NCBI RefSeq assembly: GCF_020073815.1
Contig: NZ_JAIQZJ010000010.1
Span: 1-54,644, forward strand
Reading direction: 5' to 3'
From: Nocardioides mangrovi
GTDB lineage: Bacteria; Actinomycetota; Actinomycetes; Propionibacteriales; Nocardioidaceae
Length of the DNA: 54,644 nt
In this document: positions 6,631 through 14,808 of the stretch, one piece after another
Layout of the letters: each line of letters begins with the position of its first letter
Numbering within the stretch: position 1 is the first letter of the stretch
Position numbers and translations under genes: made by a program
Notes under the pieces: model-generated
What the model saw: only the letters and a program-made list of their open reading frames with translations
What the model was told of the DNA's origin: nothing
Databases searched by the model: none

Positions 6631-8642
6631 AGGACCGCACCCGGTTCAAGCGCTACGAGGGCGGCGACCCGCTCGCCCCGCCGGTCGACATCGCCGAGGC
6701 GCTCGACGCCATCGGCGAGGACGTGATGGCCGGCTACTCGCCGGAGCGGGCGATGCGGGAGTTCCTGCGCCGCGGCGGTCGGGACCAGGACGGCCTCGAC
6801 GACCTCGCCCGCCGGGTGGCCGAGCGCCGCCGCGAGCTCACCCAGCAGCACCACCTCGACGGCACGCTCCAGGAGATCAAGGAGCTGCTCGACAAGGCCG
6901 TGCTCGAGGAGCGCAAGCAGCTCGCCCGCGACGCGATGATGGACGACGGCGACCGCGCCTTCCGCGAGATGCAGCTCGAGAACCTCCCGCCCAACACGGC
7001 CGCGGCGGTCAGCGAGCTCTCGTCGTACGACTGGCAGAGCAGCGAGGCCCGCGAGGCCTACGAGCAGATCAAGGACCTGCTCGGCCGCGAGCTGCTCGAC
7101 CAGCGCTTCGCCGGCATGAAGGACGCGCTCGAGGGCGCCACCGACGAGGACCGCGCGGCGGTCAACGAGATGCTCGGCGACCTCAACGACCTCCTCGAGA
7201 AGCACCGCATGGGCGACGACACCCAGCAGGACTTCGACGACTTCATGGCCAAGCACGGTGACTTCTTCCCCGAGAACCCGCAGAACATCGACGAGCTCCT
7301 CGAGTCCCTCGCCCAGCGCTCGGCCGCGGCCCAGCGGATGCTCAACTCGATGTCGCCCGAGCAGCGCCAGGAGCTGATGGAGCTCTCGGCGCAGGCGTTC
7401 GGCTCGCCGGAGCTGATGGACCAGCTCGGCCGCCTCGACGACAACCTCCAGTCGCTCCGCCCCGATCTCGACTGGGGCGGCTCGGAGCAGATGTCCGGCG
7501 ACGAGGGCCTCGGCCTCGGCGACGGCACCGGCGTCTTCCAGGACCTCGCCGACCTCGACCAGCTCAGCGAGCAGCTGTCGCAGTCGTACGGCGGGGCGCG
7601 GATGGACGACCTCGACCTCGACAAGCTCGCGCGCCAGCTCGGCGACCAGGCCGCCGTCGACGCCCGGACCCTCCAGCAGCTGGAGCGCGCGCTGCGCGAC
7701 TCGGGCTACCTCAAGCGCGACTCGTCGGGCCAGTACCGCCTCTCGCCCAAGGCGATGCGCCAGCTCGGCAAGGCGCTCCTGCGCGACGTCGCCGAGCGGA
7801 TGTCCGGCCGTCAGGGCAACCGCGAGCTCCAGCGTGCCGGTGCGGCCGGTGACCTCTCCGGTGCCACGCGGGCCTGGGAGTTCGGTGACACCGAGCCGTG
7901 GCACGTTCCGCGGACGATGCTCAACGGCGTGCTCCGCCGCGCGGGTGACCCGTCGGGACCTCGCCTGTCGATCGACGACGTGGAGGTCCAGGAGACCGAG
8001 GCCCGCACCCAGGCCGCGGTCGCGCTGCTGGTCGACACGTCGTTCTCGATGGCGATGGACGGCCGGTGGGTGCCGATGAAGCGCACCGCGCTCGCCCTGC
8101 ACACGCTCATCAAGTCGCGCTTCCGCGGCGACGACCTCCAGCTGGTCGGCTTCGGTCGGCACGCCGAGGTGATGGAGATCGAGGAGCTCACCGCCCTCGA
8201 CGCGATGTGGGACAAGGGCACCAACCTCCACCACGCGCTGCTGCTCGCCAACCGTCACTTCCGCAAGCACCCCAACGCCCAGCCGGTGCTGCTCATCGTC
8301 ACCGACGGCGAGCCGACCTCCCACCTCGAGCCCGACGGCGAGGTCTTCTTCTCCTACCCGCCGCACCCGCTGACGGTCGCGTACGCCGTCCGCGAGCTCG
8401 ACAACGCCGGTCGGCTCGGCGCGCAGACGACGTTCTTCCGGCTCGGCGAGGACCCCGGCCTGGCCCGCTTCATCGACCAGATGGCACAGCGCGTCGACGG
8501 CCGCGTCGTCGCACCGGAGCTCGACGACCTGGGCGCCGCCGTGGTCGGCTCCTACCTCGGCTCCCGCGGTCGCGGCGGACCGTGGGGCGGCGGTGGCTAC
8601 GGCGACTGGTTCGGCGGACGGGGCTTCTGGGTCGGCGACTGA
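6627..8642 (+). CDS. VWA domain protein (CoxE/ChlD-like), partner of MoxR
   Basis: A 671-residue protein. The first 460 residues are acidic and helical, with repeated Asp/Glu-Leu stretches probably forming coiled-coil arms. The last 200 form a von Willebrand A domain whose MIDAS begins DTSFSMAM at residue 470, with the Thr (KGTNLHHAL) and Asp (LLIVTDGEP) of a complete metal site. The C-terminus is glycine-rich and aromatic (GGPWGGGGYGDWFGG), a disordered tail. Such proteins act with MoxR AAA+ ATPases as chaperones or metal inserters. ATG 6627 overlaps the OsmC-like stop. No membrane segment or signal peptide was seen, so it is likely cytosolic. Confidence 0.85.
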   Translation: MKDRTRFKRYEGGDPLAPPVDIAEALDAIGEDVMAGYSPERAMREFLRRGGRDQDGLDDLARRVAERRRELTQQHHLDGTLQEIKELLDKAVLEERKQLARDAMMDDGDRAFREMQLENLPPNTAAAVSELSSYDWQSSEAREAYEQIKDLLGRELLDQRFAGMKDALEGATDEDRAAVNEMLGDLNDLLEKHRMGDDTQQDFDDFMAKHGDFFPENPQNIDELLESLAQRSAAAQRMLNSMSPEQRQELMELSAQAFGSPELMDQLGRLDDNLQSLRPDLDWGGSEQMSGDEGLGLGDGTGVFQDLADLDQLSEQLSQSYGGARMDDLDLDKLARQLGDQAAVDARTLQQLERALRDSGYLKRDSSGQYRLSPKAMRQLGKALLRDVAERMSGRQGNRELQRAGAAGDLSGATRAWEFGDTEPWHVPRTMLNGVLRRAGDPSGPRLSIDDVEVQETEARTQAAVALLVDTSFSMAMDGRWVPMKRTALALHTLIKSRFRGDDLQLVGFGRHAEVMEIEELTALDAMWDKGTNLHHALLLANRHFRKHPNAQPVLLIVTDGEPTSHLEPDGEVFFSYPPHPLTVAYAVRELDNAGRLGAQTTFFRLGEDPGLARFIDQMAQRVDGRVVAPELDDLGAAVVGSYLGSRGRGGPWGGGGYGDWFGGRGFWVGD

Positions 8643-8700
8643 GATCGGGTCGGGCCGTTCGGCCCTCCCGGGACGCCGACCCACGGCGCACGCTGGAGGG

Positions 8701-9363
8701 GTGACGACCGGGGTCCGGCTCTGCTGGCTGCCGCTGGGTGCGGACGGCCGGGTGGTGCGCCGCTGCGGCCGGGCGTGGGAGGCGTGGCAGGCCCGCCGTC
8801 AGCACCGCCGACCGCAGCCGCTCTTCCACGCGGCCCTGGAGGTCGTGGTCGACGGCGACCGCTGGACGGTCGAGATGGCGCCGGCCTGGTCGGGCCCGGC
8901 CACGGAGCGGGGCGTGGTGGGCACGGGGCCTGTCGGGCTGCGCCCGCTCGGTCGGTCGCGGCTCTTCCGCTACGAGGTGCGCGTGTGGCGGGACGGGACG
9001 ATCCCCGACCTCGCGACGGCCGTCGGCGGCCCCAGCGAGGTCGACACCGACGGGACGCGGGCGCACCGCCTCCTCGCGGTGCTGCGCGGCGTGCCGACGC
9101 CGACCTGGGGCCGCGACGAGCTCCGCCTGGGGGAGATGTGGAACTCGAACTCGGTGGTTGCCTGGGCGCTCGCGGCCAGCGGTCACGACGTCACCGGTCT
9201 CCGCCCGCCGGGCGAGGGCCGTGCGCCCGGGTGGGACGCGGGCCTGCGCCTCGCGGCCGCTCCCAGTTGGCGCACGGGTGCGTCGAGGTACGGCGTACGC
9301 CGGAGCAGGTCGGGAGTCGAGTCGGGGCCTCGAGCTCGTCGGTGTGCACGTCGCGGACCATGA
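8701..9363 (+). CDS. Conserved hypothetical protein, C-terminal end uncertain
   Basis: From GTG 8701 the frame reads VTTGVRLCWLPLGADGRVVRRCGR, includes FHAALEVVVDGDRWTVEMAPAW and a highly polar WGRDELRLGEMWNSNS block, and reaches GRAPGWDAGL near residue 182. I recall a family of actinobacterial proteins of unknown function with this WNSNS...GRAPGW signature that ends soon after it. Here the frame stays open for about 35 more residues of arginine-rich sequence, antisense to the 3' part of the convergent DUF2695 gene. The true end may be near 9260, with the stop lost by mutation or a sequencing error. The Trp, Asn and Glu residues suggest an enzyme, but no reaction can be assigned. Confidence 0.6.
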   Translation: MTTGVRLCWLPLGADGRVVRRCGRAWEAWQARRQHRRPQPLFHAALEVVVDGDRWTVEMAPAWSGPATERGVVGTGPVGLRPLGRSRLFRYEVRVWRDGTIPDLATAVGGPSEVDTDGTRAHRLLAVLRGVPTPTWGRDELRLGEMWNSNSVVAWALAASGHDVTGLRPPGEGRAPGWDAGLRLAAAPSWRTGASRYGVRRSRSGVESGPRARRCARRGP

Positions 9364-9559
9364 GCTCGCGCACCAGCCGGCGGGAGGCGAGGACGCCGCA
9401 GTCGCACGGCTGCGGGAAGCGCTTCTCCAGGCCGGTCGCGGTCGGTGACCGGATCTCGCGGAAGTGGTGGGTCCACCGCAGCGTCCCGTCGCACCCGTGG
9501 TCGTCGAGCATCCGGCCGACGTAGCAGACCAGGCACTCGCCCTCCTGCGGATCGCTCAC
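9191..9559 (-). CDS. DUF2695-type small cysteine/histidine protein
   Basis: A 122-residue frame whose first 70 residues carry the recognisable part: CLVCYVGRMLDDHGCDGTL, HHFREIRS, then FPQPCDCGV. The CxxC, His and CxC residues could bind a metal. I associate this pattern with DUF2695, of unknown function. The last 40 residues are arginine- and proline-rich and lie antisense to the end of the convergent gene, so the real C-terminus may be shorter. The start GTG 9559 follows a short triple direct repeat (CCTCACGA-like units at 9555-9584). Confidence 0.6.
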   Translation of the reverse strand: MSDPQEGECLVCYVGRMLDDHGCDGTLRWTHHFREIRSPTATGLEKRFPQPCDCGVLASRRLVRELMVRDVHTDELEAPTRLPTCSGVRRTSTHPCANWERPRGAGPRPTRAHGPRPAGGDR

Positions 9560-9588
9560 GACCGCCTCACGACTGCCTCACGAGGCAG

Positions 9589-9625
9589 TTCTACCGGCGG
9601 CCACCGACAGCGGCCGCCGGTAGAA
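9589..9625 (-). terminator. Perfect 14-bp stem, terminator-like hairpin
   Basis: Arms 9589-9602 (TTCTACCGGCGGCC) and 9612-9625 are exact reverse complements with a 9-base loop. It lies 16 bases beyond the stop of the secreted protein gene on the minus strand. There is no U-tract, as is common for GC-rich actinobacterial terminators. Confidence 0.65.
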
Positions 9626-9640
9626 CACCGGGGAGACGGA

Positions 9641-10312
9641 TCAGCCGACGACCGCGAGGGCCTTCTTGGTCAGCTTCACCGACGACGGGATCGATGGCGC
9701 CGAGGCGTCGAACGACATCGCGTTCGCGTAGACGACGTACCGCCCCTGGCGCGCGAAGAGCATGTTGAGGACGCTGGAGCTGGTCTGGCCGGAGATCCGG
9801 CAGGTCGACCTCATCTGGTAGCCCCAGCGCTCGTCGCCGAGCGAGAAGCGGATCTTCTTCATCGAGGTGTCGCAGTCGGGCTGGTGGCCGCCACCGCCGC
9901 CGCCACCGGTGCCGCCGCCGCAGTCCTTCGTGGACTTGCCGTAGCCGTGGAGGTACTTCACCGCGGCCTTGGTCGAGGGGAACCTCATCGCCGTGACCGA
10001 GACCGACGGGTGGTCGCCGTCGACGACGTAGACGTCCGGGTCGCCCGAGCTGTAGTCCGGCGAGTACGACGCGGAGCGCGAGCTGGCGCCCTTGATCGCC
10101 TTGCCCGGCTTGCACTTCTTGCCCGGCCCGTAGACCTTGCCGGTGCTCTCGGACGCGGTGCCGCCGTCGAGGTGGGGGTAGATCGCGGCGACCTGGTCGA
10201 TGGTGGGGACCTGCGCAGTCGCGGCCGCGGTGGCGGCCGGGGCGAGCGCGGAGGCGAGGACGGCGGGGACGGCGAACGCGATCAGCGTCCGGCTCAGCCA
10301 GCGGCGATGCAT
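9641..10312 (-). CDS. Secreted protein with four cysteines, function unknown
   Basis: A 223-residue protein with a clear Sec signal: basic MHRRWLSR, hydrophobic core TLIAFAVPAVLASALAPAA, and a likely cleavage site near Ala30-Ala33. The mature part has four Cys (67, 131, 147, 171), probably two disulfides, and a glycine run at 132-142 that looks like a loop linking two halves. The lysine-rich KVYGPGKKCKPGKAIKG near 59-75 and the RYVVYANAMS strand near the end suggest a compact extracellular beta domain. I do not recognise the family. It is transcribed alone, divergent from the TSUP gene, and ends at the 9589-9625 hairpin. Confidence 0.75.
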   Translation of the reverse strand: MHRRWLSRTLIAFAVPAVLASALAPAATAAATAQVPTIDQVAAIYPHLDGGTASESTGKVYGPGKKCKPGKAIKGASSRSASYSPDYSSGDPDVYVVDGDHPSVSVTAMRFPSTKAAVKYLHGYGKSTKDCGGGTGGGGGGGHQPDCDTSMKKIRFSLGDERWGYQMRSTCRISGQTSSSVLNMLFARQGRYVVYANAMSFDASAPSIPSSVKLTKKALAVVG

Positions 10313-10417
10313 GAGGGTCTCACTTTCGGTGGGTTCCGGCCGGGGTTCGGCTCGGTGGACAGACCCTCCCGCCGCCCACTTGAGGGCCACTGGGAGCCGG
10401 CTTGGAGAATGTCCGCG

Positions 10418-11200
10418 ATGGACGACCCGACCGCGACCGTGCTCGCCCTGCTCGGCCTGGCCGGCCTGGCGGCGGGCTTCGTCGACGCGGTGGTCGGCGG
10501 AGGAGGGCTCATCCAGCTGCCGGCGCTCCTGCTCGGCATGCCGAGCGCGCCGCCCGTGCAGATCCTGGCGACCAACAAGGTCGCCGCCATCAGCGGTACG
10601 ACGGTGAGCGCGGCGACGTACTACCGGCGGATCCGGCCCGACCCCCGCACCTTCCTGCCGCTGATGCTCTTCGCGTTCGCCGGGTCGGCCGCGGGCGCGG
10701 CGGTGGCCAGCCAGATCCCGCGCTCGGCGTTCGAGCCGATCGTGCTGGTCGCGCTGGTCGTGGTCGGCGCCTACGTGCTGCTCAAGCCCGAGCTCGGCGA
10801 GCAGACGGCCCTGCGCTTCAGCGGCCACCGCCACCTCGTCGCCGCGATGGGCACCGGCCTGGCGATCGGCTTCTACGACGGCGCGCTCGGGCCGGGCACC
10901 GGCAGCTTCTTCGTGATCACCCTGGTCGGCCTCATGGGCTACAGCTTCCTCGAGGCCTCGGCGAAGGCGAAGCTCGCCAACTGGGCCACCAACCTCGCGG
11001 CGATCCTGGTCTTCGCCCCGCAGGGCGCGATCGTCTGGAAGGTCGCCCTGGTGATGGCGGTCTGCAACATCGTCGGTGGCTACCTCGGCGCGCGGACGGC
11101 GGTCGCGCGCGGCGCCCGCTTCGTGCGCGTCTTCTTCATCGTGGTCGTCTCGGCGTTCATCGTCCGGATCGGCGGCGACGTCTTCGGGCTGTGGACGTGA
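10418..11200 (+). CDS. TSUP family (TauE/SafE-like) membrane permease
   Basis: A 260-residue integral membrane protein with about eight hydrophobic segments. It carries the TSUP repeats: GFVDAVVGGGGLIQLPALLLG early on, and GFYDGALGPGTGSFFVITL in the second half. TSUP proteins move sulfite, organosulfonates or related anions across the cytoplasmic membrane; the substrate here cannot be told. ATG 10418 is preferred over ATG 10409 because the GGAG at 10404-10407 is then correctly spaced (10 nt rather than 1). YigZ follows 10 bases downstream on the same strand, so they may be co-transcribed. Confidence 0.85.
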   Translation: MDDPTATVLALLGLAGLAAGFVDAVVGGGGLIQLPALLLGMPSAPPVQILATNKVAAISGTTVSAATYYRRIRPDPRTFLPLMLFAFAGSAAGAAVASQIPRSAFEPIVLVALVVVGAYVLLKPELGEQTALRFSGHRHLVAAMGTGLAIGFYDGALGPGTGSFFVITLVGLMGYSFLEASAKAKLANWATNLAAILVFAPQGAIVWKVALVMAVCNIVGGYLGARTAVARGARFVRVFFIVVVSAFIVRIGGDVFGLWT

Positions 11201-11210
11201 GGGGGCGGTC

Positions 11211-11837
11211 GTGACCTCCTACCTGACGATCGCCCGGGACGCCGAGGCGGAGATCGAGGTCAAGCGGTCCCGCTTCCTCTGCACGCTGCGCCGGGTCGGG
11301 TCCGAGGACGCCGCCCGCGCAGTCGTCGACGGGCTCCGCCGGGAGCACTGGGACGCGCGGCACCACTGCTCGGCCTTCCGCCTCCACCCCGACGTCGAGC
11401 GCTCCTCCGACGACGGCGAGCCCGCCGGGACGGCCGGGGCGCCGATGCTCGACGTGCTGCGCGGCAGCGAGGTCGCCGACGTGGTCGCGGTCGTCACGCG
11501 ATGGTTCGGCGGCACCCTCCTCGGCGCGGGCGGCCTGGTCCGCGCGTACGGCGATGCCGTCCGCGGCGCGCTCGCCGAGGCCGGCACCCTGCGTCGCAGC
11601 CTGGTCCGTGAGCACCTGCTCGAGCTCGACCACGCCGATGCCGGACGGATCGAGAGCGAGCTGCGGGCCCGCGGGGTCGCGGTGCTCGACACGACGTACG
11701 GCGCCCGGGTCGGCCTCACCCTCGGCGTACCACCGGCCGAGGAGCCGCGGCTCGCGGCGCTCCTCGCGGAGCTCACCGCGGGCACGGCGGAAACGCAGGT
11801 GGCGGGAGAGCGCTGGGTCGATAGCCTCGCACCATGA
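11211..11837 (+). CDS. YigZ/IMPACT family protein
   Basis: A 208-residue protein with the UPF0029 N-terminal domain. EIEVKRSRFLCTLRRV opens it, ARHHCSAFRL and the signature SDDGEPAGTAGAPML lie near residues 64-84, and VVTRWFGGTLLGAGGLVRAYG lies near 95-115. The C-terminal half is the DUF1949 ferredoxin-like domain. The family occurs in bacteria and in eukaryotic IMPACT and is linked to ribosome or stress control, without a firm biochemical role. It begins a run of four genes joined by ATGA overlaps (11211-13403). Confidence 0.87.
   Translation: MTSYLTIARDAEAEIEVKRSRFLCTLRRVGSEDAARAVVDGLRREHWDARHHCSAFRLHPDVERSSDDGEPAGTAGAPMLDVLRGSEVADVVAVVTRWFGGTLLGAGGLVRAYGDAVRGALAEAGTLRRSLVREHLLELDHADAGRIESELRARGVAVLDTTYGARVGLTLGVPPAEEPRLAALLAELTAGTAETQVAGERWVDSLAP
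11822..11827 (+). promoter_or_regulatory. Possible internal leaderless -10 box TAGCCT
   Basis: TAGCCT lies inside the 3' end of yigZ, 6 nt before ATG 11834. The downstream genes may therefore also be transcribed on their own. Confidence 0.4.
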
Positions 11838-12148
11838 GCATCCCCGTGGAGGTCGCGGACGTCCCGCAGCGGCTCTCCGAGTTCGACCGCGGCTACCTGC
11901 TGACCACCCGTGACGGCCTGGTGAAGGCCGTCTCGGTCCGCGCGATGCCCGAGGGCGACGTGCTGCGGGTGCCGGCGCCGGGTCGCGGATCGGTCGCCAA
12001 CGTCGGCACCCAGCCCGCCGTGACGCTGCTCTTCCCGCCGCTCACCGACCCCGGGATGACCCTGCTCGTCGACGGCACCGCGGTCGCCGACGGTGACGAC
12101 GTCGTCGTCACCCCGACCGGCGCCGTCCTCCACAAGCCAGTCCGATGA
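11834..12148 (+). CDS. Small pyridoxamine-phosphate-oxidase-like (split beta-barrel) protein
   Basis: A 104-residue protein reading FDRGYLLTTRDGLVKAVSVRA, then GRGSVANVGTQPAVTLLFPP and DPGMTLLVDGTA. The alternating strands and ATVGTQP-like segment are those of FMN- or F420-binding split barrels of the PPOX type, though it is shorter than most and the cofactor cannot be told from sequence. ATGA overlaps join it to YigZ before and the VOC gene after, so it belongs to the same small operon. Confidence 0.65.
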   Translation: MSIPVEVADVPQRLSEFDRGYLLTTRDGLVKAVSVRAMPEGDVLRVPAPGRGSVANVGTQPAVTLLFPPLTDPGMTLLVDGTAVADGDDVVVTPTGAVLHKPVR

Positions 12149-12882
12149 GCACGACTCCGACCTGGGTCAGCGCCTTCCTTGACTTCGCACCGGGCGGCTT
12201 CGACCGCGGGGTCGCCTTCTGGAGCGCGGTCACCGGCTACTCGCCGTCCTCCGCCCGCGGCGAGCGCGGCGAGTTCGGCACCCTCGTCCCGCCGGCCGGC
12301 GACGACTACCTCCGTGTGCAGGACCTCGCCGACGGACCCGGCCGGATCCACCTCGACCTGCACGTCGCCGACCCGCTCGTCGCCACCGAGGCCGCGATCG
12401 AGGCCGGCGCCCACGTGCTGGTCCGCCACGAGGCCGGCTACGTCGTGCTCCGCTCGCCCGGCGGCTTCGTGTTCTGCTACGTCGCCCACCCGGCGTCCCG
12501 CCGTCCCTCGCCGGCCACCTGGCCGGACGGCACCCGCTCGATGGTCGACCAGGTGTGCCTCGACGTCCCGCCCTCGTCGTACGACGTGGAGGTGGGCTTC
12601 TGGCGGACCGTCACCGGCTGGGACCTGACCGACGTCGACGAGGCGGAGTTCGAGCGGCTGCAGCCACCCGACGAGCAGCCGCTGCGCTGGCTGGTGCAGC
12701 GCCTCGACGACGACCAGCCGACCGTCGACGCCCACCTCGACCTCGCGGCCAGCGACCGCGACGCCGAGGTCGCGCGACACGTGGCGCTCGGCGCCACCGT
12801 GGTCGCCGGGCACGACTGGTGGACCCTGCTCACCGACCCCACCGGACTGCGCTACTGCATCACGAGGAGGACCCCCCGATGA
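12145..12882 (+). CDS. Two-module VOC (glyoxalase/bleomycin-resistance) protein
   Basis: A 245-residue protein made of two VOC modules: residues about 5-115 (DFAPGGFDRGVAFWSAVTGY ... HLDLHVADP ... GFVFCYVAHP) and about 130-245 (VCLDVPPSSYDVEVGFWRTVTGW ... HLDLAASD ... LRYCITRR). His residues in each HLDL strand and terminal Tyr positions could hold a metal or substrate. VOC proteins act as lyases, dioxygenases or drug-binding proteins; no substrate is evident. It is coupled at both ends by ATGA overlaps. Confidence 0.82.
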   Translation: MSTTPTWVSAFLDFAPGGFDRGVAFWSAVTGYSPSSARGERGEFGTLVPPAGDDYLRVQDLADGPGRIHLDLHVADPLVATEAAIEAGAHVLVRHEAGYVVLRSPGGFVFCYVAHPASRRPSPATWPDGTRSMVDQVCLDVPPSSYDVEVGFWRTVTGWDLTDVDEAEFERLQPPDEQPLRWLVQRLDDDQPTVDAHLDLAASDRDAEVARHVALGATVVAGHDWWTLLTDPTGLRYCITRRTPR

Positions 12883-13403
12883 CTGCCGACCCGACGAGGC
12901 TCGACCCGCCGGTCGACGGCGACGAGCGGACCCTGCTGCTCGCCTACCTCGACTACCACCGCGCGACCCTGCGGCAGAAGGCCGGCGGCCTCGACGCCGC
13001 CCAGCTCGCGGCGACGCTGCCGCCGTCCGAGATGACCCTCGGCGGGATGGTCAAGCACCTCGCGCTGGTCGAGAACAACTGGTTCCGCGAGGTCTTCCTC
13101 GGCGAGCCGATGAGCGAGCCGTGGCGGTCGGTCGACTGGGACGCCGACTGGGACTGGGACTGGCACAGCGCCTCGGACGACACGCCGGAGGAGATCTGGG
13201 CGCTCTACGAGGCGATGGTCGCGGACGCCGACGGCATCATCGCCGCGGCCGGGCTCGACGACCTGTCGGCCAAGAGGTCGCGGCGTACCGACCGGCCCTT
13301 CAACCTGCGCTGGATCCTGCTGCACATGATCGAGGAGTACGCGCGGCACAACGGTCACGCCGACCTGATCCGCGAGTCGATCGACGGCACCACCGGCGAG
13401 TGA
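12879..13403 (+). CDS. DinB/DUF664 family protein, possible mycothiol-dependent enzyme
   Basis: A 174-residue four-helix protein. GGMVKHLALVENNWFREV near residues 53-70 and EYARHNGHADLIRE near 150-165 carry the His residues that bind metal in the DinB superfamily. Many actinobacterial DUF664 members use mycothiol as cofactor, and Mca elsewhere in this window shows the host makes it. A striking stretch of alternating Trp/Asp near residues 85-95 is encoded by repeated GACTGG units. ATG 12879 overlaps the VOC stop and follows a strong GAGGAGG at 12864-12870. Confidence 0.82.
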   Translation: MTADPTRLDPPVDGDERTLLLAYLDYHRATLRQKAGGLDAAQLAATLPPSEMTLGGMVKHLALVENNWFREVFLGEPMSEPWRSVDWDADWDWDWHSASDDTPEEIWALYEAMVADADGIIAAAGLDDLSAKRSRRTDRPFNLRWILLHMIEEYARHNGHADLIRESIDGTTGE

Positions 13404-13424
13404 CGCCTGGCTGCGGCTCCGGCC

Positions 13425-14309
13425 TCAGCGCGGCTGGGCGCCGACCTGCTGGACGCTGAGCGCCGCCGCTGCCACGGCCCGCCGGGTCGCCTCGACCAGC
13501 GTGCTGCCGCCGACCAGGGCGTCGGCGAGCGCGGCGCAGAAGCAGTCGCCGGCGCCGGTCGTGTCGACGACCTCGACCACCGGGGCCGGCACGGTCTCGA
13601 CGAGGCCGCCGTCGACCACCAGGGCGCCCTCGCCGCCGAGCGTCACGACGACGCGGTCGCAGGGCAGGGCACGCGCCATCGTCACCAGGTCGACCTCCGG
13701 CCCGAGTCCCGTCAGCTGCGCCAGCTCGCCGCGGTTGGGCACCACCACGTCCACGCGCGCCCACAGGTGGTCGGGCAGCGGCGACGCCGGGGCGGGGTTG
13801 AGCAGCACCAGCCCGCGCGCGAGCCGGGCGGCCTCGGCGATCGCGGCGACCGGGACCTCGCACTGCACCAGCACGGCGGCGGCCTCCGCGAGCACCGGCG
13901 CTGCCGCCGCGACGTGCTCGGCCGTGAGGCGCGCGTTGGCTCCCGGCGCAACGACGATGCTGTTCTCGCCCGACCCGTCCACCAGGACCAGCGCGAGCCC
14001 GGAGTCGCCGGGGACGGTCGTCAGGTGGTCGGTGGCGACGCCCGCCTCGGCGAGCCGGTCCCGCAGCCACCCGCCCTGCGGGTCGTCGCCGACCGCGCCG
14101 ACGAGCGTCGTACGCCGCCCGAGCCGGGCCGCCGCGACGGCCTGGTTGGCGCCCTTGCCACCGCTGAGCTGAGCGGTCGAGTCCGCGAGGACCGTCTCGC
14201 CCGCCCGCGGCAGCGAGCGCACGACGACCCGGCGGTCGACGTTGATGCTGCCGACCACCACGATCTCCGCGCGTCCGACCTGCCCGGGCTGCCCGACCTC
14301 TCCGTCCAC
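13425..14309 (-). CDS. rbsK: Ribokinase (PfkB family)
   Basis: A 294-residue PfkB carbohydrate kinase. The N-terminal signature is VVVGSINVDRRV (17-28), the substrate-binding GGKGANQAVAAARLG lies near 50-64, and the catalytic DTTGAGDCFCAAL near 247-259 supplies the anion hole and the catalytic Asp. The expected reaction is ATP-dependent phosphorylation of D-ribose to ribose 5-phosphate; the GGKGANQA motif favours ribokinase over fructokinases. No ribose transporter or regulator is adjacent. Start GTG 14309. The gene converges on the DinB operon with 21 bases between stops. Confidence 0.86.
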   Translation of the reverse strand: MDGEVGQPGQVGRAEIVVVGSINVDRRVVVRSLPRAGETVLADSTAQLSGGKGANQAVAAARLGRRTTLVGAVGDDPQGGWLRDRLAEAGVATDHLTTVPGDSGLALVLVDGSGENSIVVAPGANARLTAEHVAAAAPVLAEAAAVLVQCEVPVAAIAEAARLARGLVLLNPAPASPLPDHLWARVDVVVPNRGELAQLTGLGPEVDLVTMARALPCDRVVVTLGGEGALVVDGGLVETVPAPVVEVVDTTGAGDCFCAALADALVGGSTLVEATRRAVAAAALSVQQVGAQPR

Positions 14310-14343
14310 GACAGCATCATGTCGTGGTGCGGACCGGTCGCCG

Positions 14344-14727
14344 CTACCGCGGCTGGTGGAGACAGAGGATGTTGCGGTCCGGGTCGAGGAACCACGCCGC
14401 CCGCACCGAGCCGTCGTCGAAGACGTGGTCGACGGTGGTGAAGCCGGGCTCGTCGTAGTCCTCGAACGTCACCCCACGCGACTCCAGGTCGGCGATCTCG
14501 GCCGCGATGTCCGTGACCTCGAAGCTCATCGCGGTGTTGGGGGAGGGGTGCACGTCCGGCATCGGCCGGAGCACGAGGCTGCCGCCGCCGGCGAGGGCGA
14601 ACTGCAGCTCGCCGGCCGGGCTGACGCCGTCGAAGGGAAGCCCGAGACGCTTCTCGTAGAAGTCCTGTGCGCGGGTGCCGTCCCCGGTGGGGAGCATCAC
14701 CGCGACCACGCTGTCGGTCAGTGACAT
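14344..14727 (-). CDS. VOC family protein
   Basis: A single-module 127-residue VOC protein. RAQDFYEKRLGLPFDG is the typical first helix, FALAGGGSLVLRPMP and TAMSFEVTDIAAEIADLESRG are the central strand and helix, and AAWFLDPDRNILCLHQ is the C-terminal metal-side strand. Two modules, probably from a dimer, are needed for one active site. ATG 14727 has an excellent ribosome site, AGGAGGT five bases upstream. It is separated by 34 bases from the ribokinase downstream on the same strand. Confidence 0.82.
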   Translation of the reverse strand: MSLTDSVVAVMLPTGDGTRAQDFYEKRLGLPFDGVSPAGELQFALAGGGSLVLRPMPDVHPSPNTAMSFEVTDIAAEIADLESRGVTFEDYDEPGFTTVDHVFDDGSVRAAWFLDPDRNILCLHQPR

Positions 14728-14808
14728 GGGGTACCTCCTGGGCTGCTCCCAGCCTGCTCCCGCGCCCGACCGCTGGCAATGCCCAGAGTTGGGGGACAGC
14801 GGGGCGGA

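Noticed and set aside
9555..9584. Triple CCTCACGA repeat, considered as an iteron or CRISPR remnant
   Set aside because: Units are 8 bases with no spacers of even length and no cas genes; chance repetition is sufficient.
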